In this document: in pieces, positions 42,752 to 50,912 of the stretch
How positions within the stretch are numbered: position 1 is the first letter of the stretch
How the letters are laid out: each line of letters begins with the position of its first letter
Origin: Ventricola sp051883735
GTDB taxonomy: Bacteria; Bacillota; Clostridia; Christensenellales; Aristaeellaceae
NCBI GenBank assembly: GCA_051883735.1
Contig: JBJEUH010000077.1
Coordinates: forward strand, 1-64,000
Direction of reading: 5' to 3'
Length of the DNA: 64,000 nucleotides
Made by a program: the position numbers and the translations under genes
The notes under the pieces: generated by a model
Databases searched by the model: none
What the model saw: only the letters and a program-made list of their open reading frames with translations
Told to the model about the DNA's origin: nothing

Positions 42752-44215
42752 TCAACGCCCAAAGGGATTTCCCTTGGAGCAAAAAACCGTTACATTATAT
42801 TTTAGCGCATCGCAGGCATTTTGTAAAGCGTTGGCCATCACTTCGCAGGCAGGATTTTCCGTTTCAAAGTGCCCCGCCTCGATAACGCACACGCCGCTGT
42901 CCATCGCCTCCAGCGCGACATGATGCTTGATCTCGCCGGTGATGAAGCAGTCCGCGCCCAGCGCAACGGCCTCCGGGAAGAGGCTTCCGCCCGCGCCGGA
43001 GCAGCAGCCCAGCCTCGTGACCGGCGTGTCTGCCGCGCCGTATGCGCGCACCGTCGCGCGCAGCTTTCTCTGCGCCCGCGCGCACAGCGCGCCGAAGGTC
43101 ATGCCCTCCTCCAGCTCGCCCACGCGGACGCAGCCCTCACCCTGCACGTTCTTTGCGCCCATCAGCGCCATCAGCGTGTCGTTCACGCCGCCCGGCGCGC
43201 TGTCGAAGTTCGTGTGCGCGGCGATGTGCGCGATGCCGTTTTCCGCCAGCGCGAGCAGCAGCCTGCCCTCGCGGTCGCCGTCCGTCATGCGCCTGCGCGC
43301 ATCCATCATGATCGGGTGATGCGTGACGATCGCCTGCACGCCCAGCGCCCTGGCCTCCTTAATCACGCCGTCCGTCAGATCCAGCGCCGTCAGCACGCGC
43401 GTGACGCGCCTGTCCGCGAATCCCACGAGCAGCCCGACGTTGTCCCAATCCTCCGCCAGCTCGTATGGCGCGATTTCGCCGACGAGCCGCTCAAGCTCCT
43501 TCACCGTGCATGCATTCACATTCATCGCCTCCGCCATCCACTGCAGCTCCCGGCTGCTGATCTCCATGCGCGCACGCGCCTTGTCGGAATCAAGCGCCGC
43601 CGTCTGCTCCATCTCGCGCACGCGCACGCTCCGCTGCCAGGCAAAGTATGCCCGCTGCCCCTCGTCCTGCATGCCGCCTGCCGCCGTGCCCAGCAGCGCC
43701 CCGCGCTCAGAAAGGGCTTGAACCCCGCCAGCTCGGGCCAGCATCGTCACATAGTGCCTGCCCGCCGCGCGGGAGAAGACCTCCCGCTCCACGCAAAAGC
43801 CCATCGCGGCCAGCTCGCGGCGCAGCAGCGGCAGATCGACGTTCGCCTGCAGGATCAGCGATGCGCTGCCGATCCGCTCCCGGCCCTCGCGGAGAATCCG
43901 GAGGATCGTCTCCGCGCCCATGCCCGCGATCACGATGGCCTGCACCGGCCGGTCGATGCCCGCCAGCCCGTCTGCGCAGACGACCTGCGCGCGCCCCATA
44001 AGGCCCCTGGCCGCCAGCAGCCGCCGCGCCTTGTCAAGGGAGGGGCCGCTCACGTCGCTGGCGATCATGAAAAGCCGGCCGCAGCGCTCCAGCAGATGCG
44101 CCGTCAGCTGCCCGTGATCGCAGCCGATATCCGCCGCGCAGGGGCTTTCGCAGCCGTCTACGGCCTCCAGCACCAGGTCCGCCATCGCGCCGAGCCGATC
44201 GTCCAGCTGAACCAT
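42752..44215 (-). CDS. fused TrmK tRNA (adenine-N1)-methyltransferase and Nif3-like protein
   Basis: A 487-aa protein in one uninterrupted frame. Residues 1 to about 230 are TrmK-like: 'AADIGCDHGQLTAHLLE' (SAM loop), 'GMGAETILRIL' and 'LILQANVDLPLLRREL', the enzyme that makes m1A22 in tRNA. From about 233 the Nif3 domain begins ('LERLVGEIAPYELAEDWDNVGLLVG') with metal-site 'THHPIM' and 'HTNFDSAPGGVND', and 'TGEIKHHVALEA' near the end. In most Firmicutes these are two adjacent genes; here they are one. Ends 'NPFGR'. Confidence 0.9.
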   Translation of the reverse strand: MVQLDDRLGAMADLVLEAVDGCESPCAADIGCDHGQLTAHLLERCGRLFMIASDVSGPSLDKARRLLAARGLMGRAQVVCADGLAGIDRPVQAIVIAGMGAETILRILREGRERIGSASLILQANVDLPLLRRELAAMGFCVEREVFSRAAGRHYVTMLARAGGVQALSERGALLGTAAGGMQDEGQRAYFAWQRSVRVREMEQTAALDSDKARARMEISSRELQWMAEAMNVNACTVKELERLVGEIAPYELAEDWDNVGLLVGFADRRVTRVLTALDLTDGVIKEARALGVQAIVTHHPIMMDARRRMTDGDREGRLLLALAENGIAHIAAHTNFDSAPGGVNDTLMALMGAKNVQGEGCVRVGELEEGMTFGALCARAQRKLRATVRAYGAADTPVTRLGCCSGAGGSLFPEAVALGADCFITGEIKHHVALEAMDSGVCVIEAGHFETENPACEVMANALQNACDALKYNVTVFCSKGNPFGR

Positions 44216-44233
44216 ACGTCCTCTCCTTTACAG

Positions 44234-44299
44234 GCGGGCTGTGCCCGCTCCCACTTCCGAACAGCTTGACAGGTCGAGATGCCCAGTGCTCGCTGCACG
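44234..44299 (-). repeat. dispersed repeat, family C copy 2
   Basis: On the minus strand this runs from CGTGCAGCGAGCAC to AGCGGGCACAGCCCGC with a central GTTCGGAAG, matching copy 1 at 41964-42024. It lies between rpoD and the trmK::nif3 gene. Confidence 0.6.
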
Positions 44300-44324
44300 A
44301 TTCTTTACGCAGTTCCTTACAGTG

Positions 44325-44350
44325 AAAAAACGAGGGACTTTCGCCCCTCG
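44325..44350 (-). terminator. intrinsic terminator after rpoD
   Basis: On the minus strand CGAGGG/CCCTCG (44331-44350) with a GCGAAAGT loop is followed by six T residues, 9 bp after the rpoD stop. Confidence 0.9.
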
Positions 44351-44358
44351 GAAGTCGA

Positions 44359-45456
44359 TTATTCGAGATAGTCCTTGAGCTTCTTGCTGCGGCTCGGGTG
44401 ACGCAGCTTGCGCAGCGCCTTCGCCTCGATCTGGCGGATGCGCTCGCGCGTGACGTTGAACTGCTGGCCGACCTCTTCAAGCGTCCTCTGGCGTCCGTCC
44501 TCCAGGCCAAAGCGCAGGGACAGCACCTTCTTCTCGCGCGGGGTCAGGGTATCGAGCACGCTCATGAGCTGCTCCTTCATCAGGGTGAAGGAGGCGGCCT
44601 CCGCAGGCGGCGGCGCGTCGTCGTCCTGGATGAAGTCGCCCAGGTGGGAGTCCTCCTCCTCGCCGATCGGCGTCTCCAGGGAGACCGGCTCCTGCGCGAT
44701 CTTGATGATCTCGCGGACCTTCTCCACCGAGATGCCCATCGCCTCGGCGATCTCCTCCGGCTGCGGCTCACGGCCCTTCTCCTGCAGGAGCTGGCGGCTG
44801 ACGCGGATCAGCTTGTTGATCGTCTCGACCATGTGCACCGGGATGCGGATCGTGCGCGCCTGATCGGCGATCGCGCGGGTGATCGCCTGGCGGATCCACC
44901 AGGTCGCATAGGTGGAGAACTTGAAGCCCTTGGTGTAGTCAAACTTTTCCACGGCTTTGATCAGGCCCAGGTTGCCCTCCTGAATCAGATCCAGGAACAG
45001 CATGCCGCGGCCGACATAGCGCTTGGCGATGGAGACGACCAGGCGCAGGTTCGCCTCGGCCAGCTTCTTCTTCGCCGCCTCAGCCTCCGGGCCGCCCTCG
45101 AGCATCTTCTTGGCGATCTCGATCTCCTCGTCCGCGGTGAGCAGCGGCACCTTGCCGATCTCCTTGAGGTACATGCGCACCGGGTCGTCGATGCTGATGC
45201 CCTCCGGCACAGACAGGTCAAGCTCCGGCTCCGCGACCTCCTGGACGGCAGCGACCGCCTCGTCCTCGGAGCTGCTCACGATGCTGACGCCCTCCGCTTC
45301 CAGCGTCTCAAAGACCGCATCAATCGCATCCGCGTCGATATCCAGCTCGCTGAGCTTGTTCATCACTTCCTGATAAGAGATCGTCTTCTTCTCGTTGCGC
45401 GCGAGATCGAGAATCTCCTTGACCTTCTGCTGCGCCTGTTCACGTGTCAGTGCCAT
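44359..45456 (-). CDS. rpoD: primary RNA polymerase sigma factor (SigA/RpoD)
   Basis: A 365-aa sigma-70. A short acidic N-terminal region (1.1) is followed by 'DDPVRMYLKEIGKVPLL' (1.2), region 2 'GLIKAVEKFDYTKGFKFS' and 'TYATWWIRQAI' for -10 recognition, region 3, and region 4 'LRFGLEDGRQRTLEEVG' with 'TRERIRQIEAKALRKLR' for the -35. It directs housekeeping transcription, consistent with the TTGACA/TATAAT promoters in this window. It lies right after dnaG. Confidence 0.98.
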   Translation of the reverse strand: MALTREQAQQKVKEILDLARNEKKTISYQEVMNKLSELDIDADAIDAVFETLEAEGVSIVSSSEDEAVAAVQEVAEPELDLSVPEGISIDDPVRMYLKEIGKVPLLTADEEIEIAKKMLEGGPEAEAAKKKLAEANLRLVVSIAKRYVGRGMLFLDLIQEGNLGLIKAVEKFDYTKGFKFSTYATWWIRQAITRAIADQARTIRIPVHMVETINKLIRVSRQLLQEKGREPQPEEIAEAMGISVEKVREIIKIAQEPVSLETPIGEEEDSHLGDFIQDDDAPPPAEAASFTLMKEQLMSVLDTLTPREKKVLSLRFGLEDGRQRTLEEVGQQFNVTRERIRQIEAKALRKLRHPSRSKKLKDYLE

Positions 45457-45462
45457 AAGAAG

Positions 45463-47217
45463 TCATTCCTTTCTTCCGGCCGTCTGTCTTTCCTTCGTCA
45501 GTTCCTGTATCTTCAAAAGCGTTTTGCGCTTATCTTCGCCCGTCTGATGTTCGAGCTCCTTCTGAAGCGCCGCGATCTTCTCCTCGATGCGCTTCCTGTG
45601 CAGGATGCGCAGACAGTCGCCTGCCATGCGCAGCTGCCCGTCCTCGCCCGCGCCGCTGTCCTTCTCAAGCAGTCTGGCTGTGCGCGCGCGTTCGTTTTCG
45701 TCCTCAATCTCCTCGAGGATCGCGCCCGGCGTCATGCCCGCGATGAGCTTCTGCGCCAGCGCTCGCCGCTCCCCGGAGATAAAATCGTCCGCCGTCACCG
45801 TGCCCGGCTCCATGCGGTTTTCCGCCAGCAGCAGCAGCAGCTGGCGCTCCGCGGCGGCCGTCTCGGTATCCACGCCCTCGTTCATTTCCTCCAGCGGACG
45901 GGCCGCGTGGCGGTACGTCCTCTGCTGCTCCCGGCTGAGCATCTCCGTGCGGCCGATCTGCGCCAGCAGCACGTCGCGCGGGAAGCCGGTGGCCAGCATG
46001 AGCTCCTTCACATAGTTTTCCAGCTCGACGGGCTCCTTCACTTTCGCCAGGTATTTGGCGCAGGCGATGGCATAGGCGGTGCGGCCCTCCTGGGTGGAGA
46101 GGTCGTGATGCTGCGCCTCCTGCTTCATGCGGTAGCTCGTCGCGTCCATCGGGTTCAGGCTGTCCATCGCCTGCGGCCCGAATGCCCGGATATACTCGTC
46201 CGGGTCCATGCCGTCGGGAAAGACGAGCACGCGCGCCTTCACGTTTTCCTCGTCAAAGATCTCCAGCGCGCGCATGATCGCCTTCTGGCCCGCGGCGTCG
46301 CCGTCGTAGGATACCCAGATTTCCGGCGCGTAGCGCTTAAGCAGCCTCGCCTGCTCGATCGTCAGCGCCGTGCCCAGCGTCGCGCACACGCCCGGCACGC
46401 CCGCCTGCGTCAGCGCGATCACGTCCATGTAGCCCTCGACCAGGATCACGCGCTTGAGACCCCGCTGCTTCTTGAGCAGGTTTGCCGCAAACACGCCCAG
46501 CCGCTTGTTGAACACCGGCGTATCGCCCGTGTTGAGGTATTTCGGTTTGATATCGCCCAGCGCGCGCCCGCCGAAGCCCAGCACGCGCCCCTGCGCGTCG
46601 ATGATCGGGAAGATCGCGCGCTGGCGGAACATGTCGTAGACCCGCCCGTCGCGCCGGGCCGAAATGCCCGCACGAACGAGCTCATCGTCCGTAAAGCCCA
46701 GCGCACGCATGGCCTGCGTCGCGCCGTCAGACCTTGCGGGCGTGGAGCCCAGGCCAAACATGCGGATCGTCTGGTCATCCAGCCCCCGGTCATACAGATA
46801 CGAGAGAATCTGCGCGTTTTCCTTCTTCCAGAGCTCGCCGTGGAAAAAGCGCGCGCACTGTCTGTTCGCCTCAAAGAGCCGCTCCTTCTCGCTGCGGCTC
46901 ACCGCGTCCTCGCGGCCGGCGACCATCTCCGGCAGCTCCATGTGGTTCTGCTCGGCCAGCAGCTTCACCGCGTCGGCAAACTCCAGATGCTCCATCTCCA
47001 TCACGAAGGTGATGGCGCTGCCGCCCGCGTGGCAGCCGAAGCAGTAGTACATCTGGCGCTGCGGATTGACGGTAAAGGAGGGCGTCTTCTCCCCGTGGAA
47101 GGGGCACAGTCCCCAGTAGCGCCCGCCCTTGGGGGTGAGGTGCACATACCTGGAGACCACCTGAACGATGTCGGAGCGTTCGCGCAGCTCGTCAAGCCAC
47201 ACCTGCGGAAACCTCAA
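45463..47217 (-). CDS. dnaG: DNA primase
   Basis: A 584-aa replicative primase. The CHC2 zinc finger uses C38, H41, C59 and C62. The TOPRIM core has 'VILVEGYMDVIAL' and 'SYDGDAAGQKA'. A DnaB-binding helical C terminus follows. The start is a TTG at 47217 with AAGGA close by; no ATG in frame fits as well. rpoD follows after 6 bp, the classical dnaG-sigA operon. Confidence 0.96.
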   Translation of the reverse strand: MRFPQVWLDELRERSDIVQVVSRYVHLTPKGGRYWGLCPFHGEKTPSFTVNPQRQMYYCFGCHAGGSAITFVMEMEHLEFADAVKLLAEQNHMELPEMVAGREDAVSRSEKERLFEANRQCARFFHGELWKKENAQILSYLYDRGLDDQTIRMFGLGSTPARSDGATQAMRALGFTDDELVRAGISARRDGRVYDMFRQRAIFPIIDAQGRVLGFGGRALGDIKPKYLNTGDTPVFNKRLGVFAANLLKKQRGLKRVILVEGYMDVIALTQAGVPGVCATLGTALTIEQARLLKRYAPEIWVSYDGDAAGQKAIMRALEIFDEENVKARVLVFPDGMDPDEYIRAFGPQAMDSLNPMDATSYRMKQEAQHHDLSTQEGRTAYAIACAKYLAKVKEPVELENYVKELMLATGFPRDVLLAQIGRTEMLSREQQRTYRHAARPLEEMNEGVDTETAAAERQLLLLLAENRMEPGTVTADDFISGERRALAQKLIAGMTPGAILEEIEDENERARTARLLEKDSGAGEDGQLRMAGDCLRILHRKRIEEKIAALQKELEHQTGEDKRKTLLKIQELTKERQTAGRKE

Positions 47218-47341
47218 CGTCCTTCACCGCCCTCTCCTTTCGCCAGGGCCAAGCAGCCCAAATGCCGTCCTATCTTTTTCGCCGCAGGGCGGCGCATTCC
47301 TGCAAGGGATCTGCACTTTTTTCGGGAAAAAGTCCTTGTTT

Positions 47342-48349
47342 TCATCCAATTCCGTCAAAAAACGGCGGAATAAACAGCTTCTGATAGGTTTTGACCGCAT
47401 ACGCGTCGGTCATGCAGGCGACGAAATCGCACACGCCGCGCTGGAGTCCCTCGCGATAGACGATCTCCATGTACTCGTTGGGCATCTGCCCCGGATGCTC
47501 CATATAGTAGCCCACCAGCTCGGTGACGATGTGGTGCGTTTTCCGGCACTCGTTGTTCGCCCAGTCGCGGGAATACACGCGCTCAAACATGAAAGCGCGC
47601 AATTCCAGCAGCGCGTCCCAGATATCCGGCTCCATCGCCGTCTCGTTCCTGCCCTCGCTGTAGCGCACCACGCTGCGGATCATCGTGTCAATGCGCTCGC
47701 CGTGGGTCTGTCCCAGCGTGCGGATCGCATGCTTGGGCAGATCCTCCACGCACAGCAGGCCGGCGCGCACCGCGTCGTCGATGTCGTGGTTGATGTAGGC
47801 GATGCGGTCCGCCAGATGCACGCAGCAGCCCTCCAGCGTCTGGGGCTTCACCTTGCCGGAGTGATGCTCGATGCCGTCGCGCACCTCCCAGGTGAGGTTG
47901 AGGCCGCGGCCCCCGTTTTCCAGCACCTCCACCACGCGCCGGCTCTGCTCCCTGTGCTCAAAGCCGCCCTCGATGATCTTGTCGAGCGCGTCCTCGCCCG
48001 CGTGGCCAAAGGGCGTGTGGCCCAGGTCGTGCCCCATGGCGATCGCCTCGGCGAGGTCCTCGTTCAGCCGCAGCGCCCGCGCCAGCGTGCGCGCCACCTG
48101 CGTAACCTCCAGCGTATGCGTCAGGCGCGTCCTATAATGATCGCCCTGCGGGGAAAGAAACACCTGCGTCTTGCCCTTCAGGCGCCTGAAGGACTTGCAG
48201 TGCAGAATCCTGTCCCGGTCGCGCTGGAACTCCGTGCGCATGTCGTCCGCCGACACGGGCCTCTCCCGGCCGCGGCTCTCACACGAGAGCGTCGCATACG
48301 GGCTGAGCGTATCGCGCTCCCGCTGCTCAAGCATCGCCTTGATGGTCAT
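47342..48349 (-). CDS. dgt: deoxyguanosinetriphosphate triphosphohydrolase-like protein
   Basis: A 335-aa HD-domain nucleotide hydrolase. The HD residues are in 'RTRLTHTLEVTQVARTLAR' and 'AMGHDLGHTPFGHAGE'; a later Asp lies in 'HLADRIAYINHDIDD'. It hydrolyses dNTPs to nucleoside and triphosphate. GGAGG eight bases before the ATG at 48349 gives the length usual for Firmicutes. It heads the dgt-dnaG-rpoD block found in many Clostridia. Confidence 0.93.
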   Translation of the reverse strand: MTIKAMLEQRERDTLSPYATLSCESRGRERPVSADDMRTEFQRDRDRILHCKSFRRLKGKTQVFLSPQGDHYRTRLTHTLEVTQVARTLARALRLNEDLAEAIAMGHDLGHTPFGHAGEDALDKIIEGGFEHREQSRRVVEVLENGGRGLNLTWEVRDGIEHHSGKVKPQTLEGCCVHLADRIAYINHDIDDAVRAGLLCVEDLPKHAIRTLGQTHGERIDTMIRSVVRYSEGRNETAMEPDIWDALLELRAFMFERVYSRDWANNECRKTHHIVTELVGYYMEHPGQMPNEYMEIVYREGLQRGVCDFVACMTDAYAVKTYQKLFIPPFFDGIG

Positions 48350-48461
48350 CTGCGCCGCCTCCCTTCTCAGGGCCGCTGATCCAGGGAACTCGCATAGTCG
48401 CGCCATTGGGCGCTCCTTGCGATTCCCGGCGTTCCGCCTGCCTGTTTCCGCCACCGGCGGC

Positions 48462-48532
48462 GGCAGGCTCCAGCCCCTGAAACCAACCTGAGGGACATTG
48501 TCCCTCAGACTCCCTTCTTCGCTTCGCACTTT
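48462..48532 (+). repeat. dispersed hairpin repeat, family A copy 3
   Basis: The hairpin CTGAGGGAC..GTCCCTCAG (48488-48508) is followed by ACTCCCTTCTTCGCTTCGC, the same tail as copies 1 and 2. Confidence 0.7.
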
Positions 48533-48597
48533 GATCCGAAGTGCGGATATATAGAAGCATAATTCGACACCGACGGACAAAAACCTATCGCGGCGCA

Positions 48598-48633
48598 AAA
48601 AATCCCCGCTTCAACTTTTTGGGTCAAAGCGGG
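48598..48633 (-). terminator. intrinsic terminator of the def-thiN operon
   Basis: On the minus strand CCCGCTT/AAGCGGG (48605-48633) with a 15-nt partly paired loop is followed by GATTTTTT. It lies 23 bp after the thiN stop and closes a nine-gene operon. Confidence 0.88.
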
Positions 48634-48656
48634 TTGTATGCTTTTTGCAGGCCGGC

Positions 48657-49295
48657 TCAGATGCCGCCGTAATGATGAAACAGCAGCAGGTCGCCCTCCT
48701 TCACGGTGATCTTCGCCTCGGCCTGTATCACCACGTTGCTCACGCCCAGCGGATGCACGAAGTCAAAGGACAGCGCCTCCAGCGAGTGATAGTAGCAGCC
48801 CGTGAGCGTCACGCCGCGCGCCTCGCCGATGGGGATCAGGGAAATCGTGTCGCCCTTTGCGCCGCGCAGCGTGATCTCGCCGTCGATGCGCACGATGCGC
48901 ACGCGCTCGTCGAGAATCTGCGCAAACGCGCCGCCCTCGTGCGCCCGATTGAGCAGCATGAGGTTTGCCAGCGCGTGATCCATGCGCCCGCCCAGCGCGC
49001 CGAGAATCGTGATCTCCGTCGCGCCGCGCGACAGCGCGACCTCCATGGCATGTCCGCCGTCGGTGTCGTCCTTCTCGCAGGGCAGGCGCTCCATCTCGGT
49101 GCTGCCCTCCCTGCGCGCAAGCGTCCCGGCGCTGACGGAGTCCATGTCCCCCAGCAGCAGATCCGGCAGCGCGTCCGCCGCCTCAAAGGCCTCAAGGCCC
49201 CTGTCCGCCGCGATGGTCAGCTCCGCCTCGGCCGCGCAGCGGCGCAGCAGCGGCGCACCCGGCAGGTCGCCGCCCAGCACGATCAGCGCGCGCAT
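48657..49295 (-). CDS. thiN: thiamine pyrophosphokinase
   Basis: A 212-aa kinase making thiamine diphosphate from thiamine and ATP. 'AADRGLEAF', 'LLGDMDSVS', 'EKDDTDGGHAMEVAL' and 'GALGGRMDHALAN' are the family motifs. The start overlaps the rpe stop by 13 bp. Its product is the cofactor of Dxs, encoded at 6124-8013. Order rpe-thiN as in Bacillus. Confidence 0.94.
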   Translation of the reverse strand: MRALIVLGGDLPGAPLLRRCAAEAELTIAADRGLEAFEAADALPDLLLGDMDSVSAGTLARREGSTEMERLPCEKDDTDGGHAMEVALSRGATEITILGALGGRMDHALANLMLLNRAHEGGAFAQILDERVRIVRIDGEITLRGAKGDTISLIPIGEARGVTLTGCYYHSLEALSFDFVHPLGVSNVVIQAEAKITVKEGDLLLFHHYGGI

Positions 49296-49954
49296 CGCTT
49301 GTCCTCCGCGCACCCGCGCAGGGCCGCCACAAACGCCGCCGGGTCCTCCGCGCGGAACAGGCCCGTGCCGGTGACCAGCACGTTGGCGCCCGCCTCGACC
49401 ACCCGGTGCGCGTTGTCCATCTTGATGCCGCCGTCCACCTCCAGGAAGATATCGCGTCCGGACGCTTCGATCATCCTTCTGAGCACCGGCAGCTTCCTTA
49501 TGCAGTCCTCGCGCAGGCTCTGGCCGCCGAAGCCCGGCTCCACGGTCATCACCAGCACCAGGTCGCACAGCGGCAGCAGGCGGCGGATGGCCTCCGGGCT
49601 GGTGCCCGGTTTGATGGAGACGCCGGTCTTCACGCCCTGTGCCGCGATCGTGCGCAGCAGATCCTCCACGTCATCCTCGATCTCGGCATGCACGGTGATC
49701 AGATCCGCGCCCGCCCGGACGTACTCGTCGATATACCTGCGCGGATCGGAGAGCATCAGGTGCACGTCCAGGAACAGCTTCGTCTTCCTGCGGATGGCGG
49801 CGACGAAGCTCGGGCCGAAGCTGATGTTGGGCACAAAATGGCCGTCCATGTTGTCAAGGTGAAGCCATCCAAGACCCAGCCTCTCCACCAGCTCGATCTC
49901 CTCGCCCAGGCGCAGCAGATCCGCGCCCAGCACGGAAGGTGAAATTCTGATCAT
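49283..49954 (-). CDS. rpe: ribulose-phosphate 3-epimerase
   Basis: A 223-aa TIM-barrel enzyme of the pentose phosphate pathway. 'HLDNMDGHFVPNISFGP', 'FLDVHLMLSDP', 'MTVEPGFGGQ' and 'EVDGGIKMDNAH' carry the metal and catalytic residues. The ATG overlaps the rsgA stop (ATGA). Full length. Confidence 0.96.
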   Translation of the reverse strand: MIRISPSVLGADLLRLGEEIELVERLGLGWLHLDNMDGHFVPNISFGPSFVAAIRRKTKLFLDVHLMLSDPRRYIDEYVRAGADLITVHAEIEDDVEDLLRTIAAQGVKTGVSIKPGTSPEAIRRLLPLCDLVLVMTVEPGFGGQSLREDCIRKLPVLRRMIEASGRDIFLEVDGGIKMDNAHRVVEAGANVLVTGTGLFRAEDPAAFVAALRGCAEDKRCAR

Positions 49955-50829
49955 TCGTATCGCCCCTTCCAATTCTCCTTGACCTGCGCAAGCAGCTCGC
50001 GGTATCTCGCCCAGCGTACGGCGCTCAGCCTGCCCTCGCGAACCGCCGCCTGTACGGCGCAGCCCGGCTCCCGGTCGTGCAGGCAGGGCTGAAAGCGGCA
50101 TTCGCCCGCAAGCTCGTTGTACTCCGGATAGAGCTGCGCGAATTCCTGCGGCTCGATGCCGTCCTCCAGCTCCAGCAGGCTGAAGCCCGGGGTATCCAGC
50201 ACCAGCATGCCGTCCGCCGCCAGCATCTCCGAGCGGCGCGTCGTGTGCCGTCCGCGCTCGGTCTTGCGGCTCAGGCCGCCGGTCTCCAGCTGAAGGCCCA
50301 GCAGCGCGTTGATCAGCGAGCTCTTGCCCACGGCGCTCTGGCCCGCCAGGCAGGTCACCTTGCCGCGCATCGCCTCGCGAAGCGCCTCCACGCCCTCGCC
50401 CGTCATCGCGCTGGCCGCGAACACGCGCAGCTGCGTGCCGGCGTATTCCTCGCGGATGGACCGCTCCAGCGCATCGCCCAGATCGATCTTGTTGACGCAG
50501 ATTGCCGGGGTCATGCCGCCCCGCGCCGCGCGCAGAATCAGCTTGTCGATGAGCAGCATGTCCGGGTGCGGCACGCTGGCCACGACCAGCATGAGCATGT
50601 CGCAGTTGGCCACGCTGGGCCGCAGCATGACGCTCCTTCTGGGGAGAATCTCCTCCAGCCAGCCGTTGTCCTCGCCCTCGCTCGGCGTAAAGCGCACGCG
50701 GTCGCCGACCATCGGCGTGAGCTTCTGATGGCGCAGCTTCTTCTGCGCGCGCAGGGTGTATTCCTGCCCGTCCTCGTCGCAGAGCACGGTGTAAAAGCTG
50801 CCGATGCCCCGCATGATGCTTCCAACCAT
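49951..50829 (-). CDS. rsgA: ribosome small-subunit GTPase RsgA
   Basis: A 292-aa circularly permuted GTPase for 30S maturation. An OB fold comes first, then NKID at 113-116 (G4), GQSAVGKSS at 163-171 (G1) and 'VLDTPGFS' (G3). The C-terminal zinc finger is 'ECRFQPCLHDREPGC'. AAGGAAG before the ATG at 50829 sets the start. A GGGGC/GCCCC hairpin stands just upstream at about 50840-50852. Confidence 0.95.
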   Translation of the reverse strand: MVGSIMRGIGSFYTVLCDEDGQEYTLRAQKKLRHQKLTPMVGDRVRFTPSEGEDNGWLEEILPRRSVMLRPSVANCDMLMLVVASVPHPDMLLIDKLILRAARGGMTPAICVNKIDLGDALERSIREEYAGTQLRVFAASAMTGEGVEALREAMRGKVTCLAGQSAVGKSSLINALLGLQLETGGLSRKTERGRHTTRRSEMLAADGMLVLDTPGFSLLELEDGIEPQEFAQLYPEYNELAGECRFQPCLHDREPGCAVQAAVREGRLSAVRWARYRELLAQVKENWKGRYE

Positions 50830-50912
50830 GGACTTCCTTTCGTGGGGCTTCGCCCCCGTTCCTGCCAAAGAACGCGCCAAGCGCCGTCCTCCGGCGCCGG
50901 CCTGCCCGCCGC

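Larger units (their letters stand above)
48350..48656. other. intergenic region between dgt and thiN
   Basis: About 307 bp without a supported gene. It holds repeat family A copy 3 (48462-48532), the thiN terminator (48598-48633) and, before dgt, an inverted GCCGCCGCCGG/CCGGCGGCGGC-rich stretch at about 48450-48470. No strong promoter for dgt was found. Confidence 0.6.

Noticed and set aside
50838..50856. GGGGC/GCCCC hairpin before rsgA as a fourth copy of repeat family A.
   Set aside because: It lacks the conserved CTTCTTCGC tail and is probably an ordinary intergenic hairpin.
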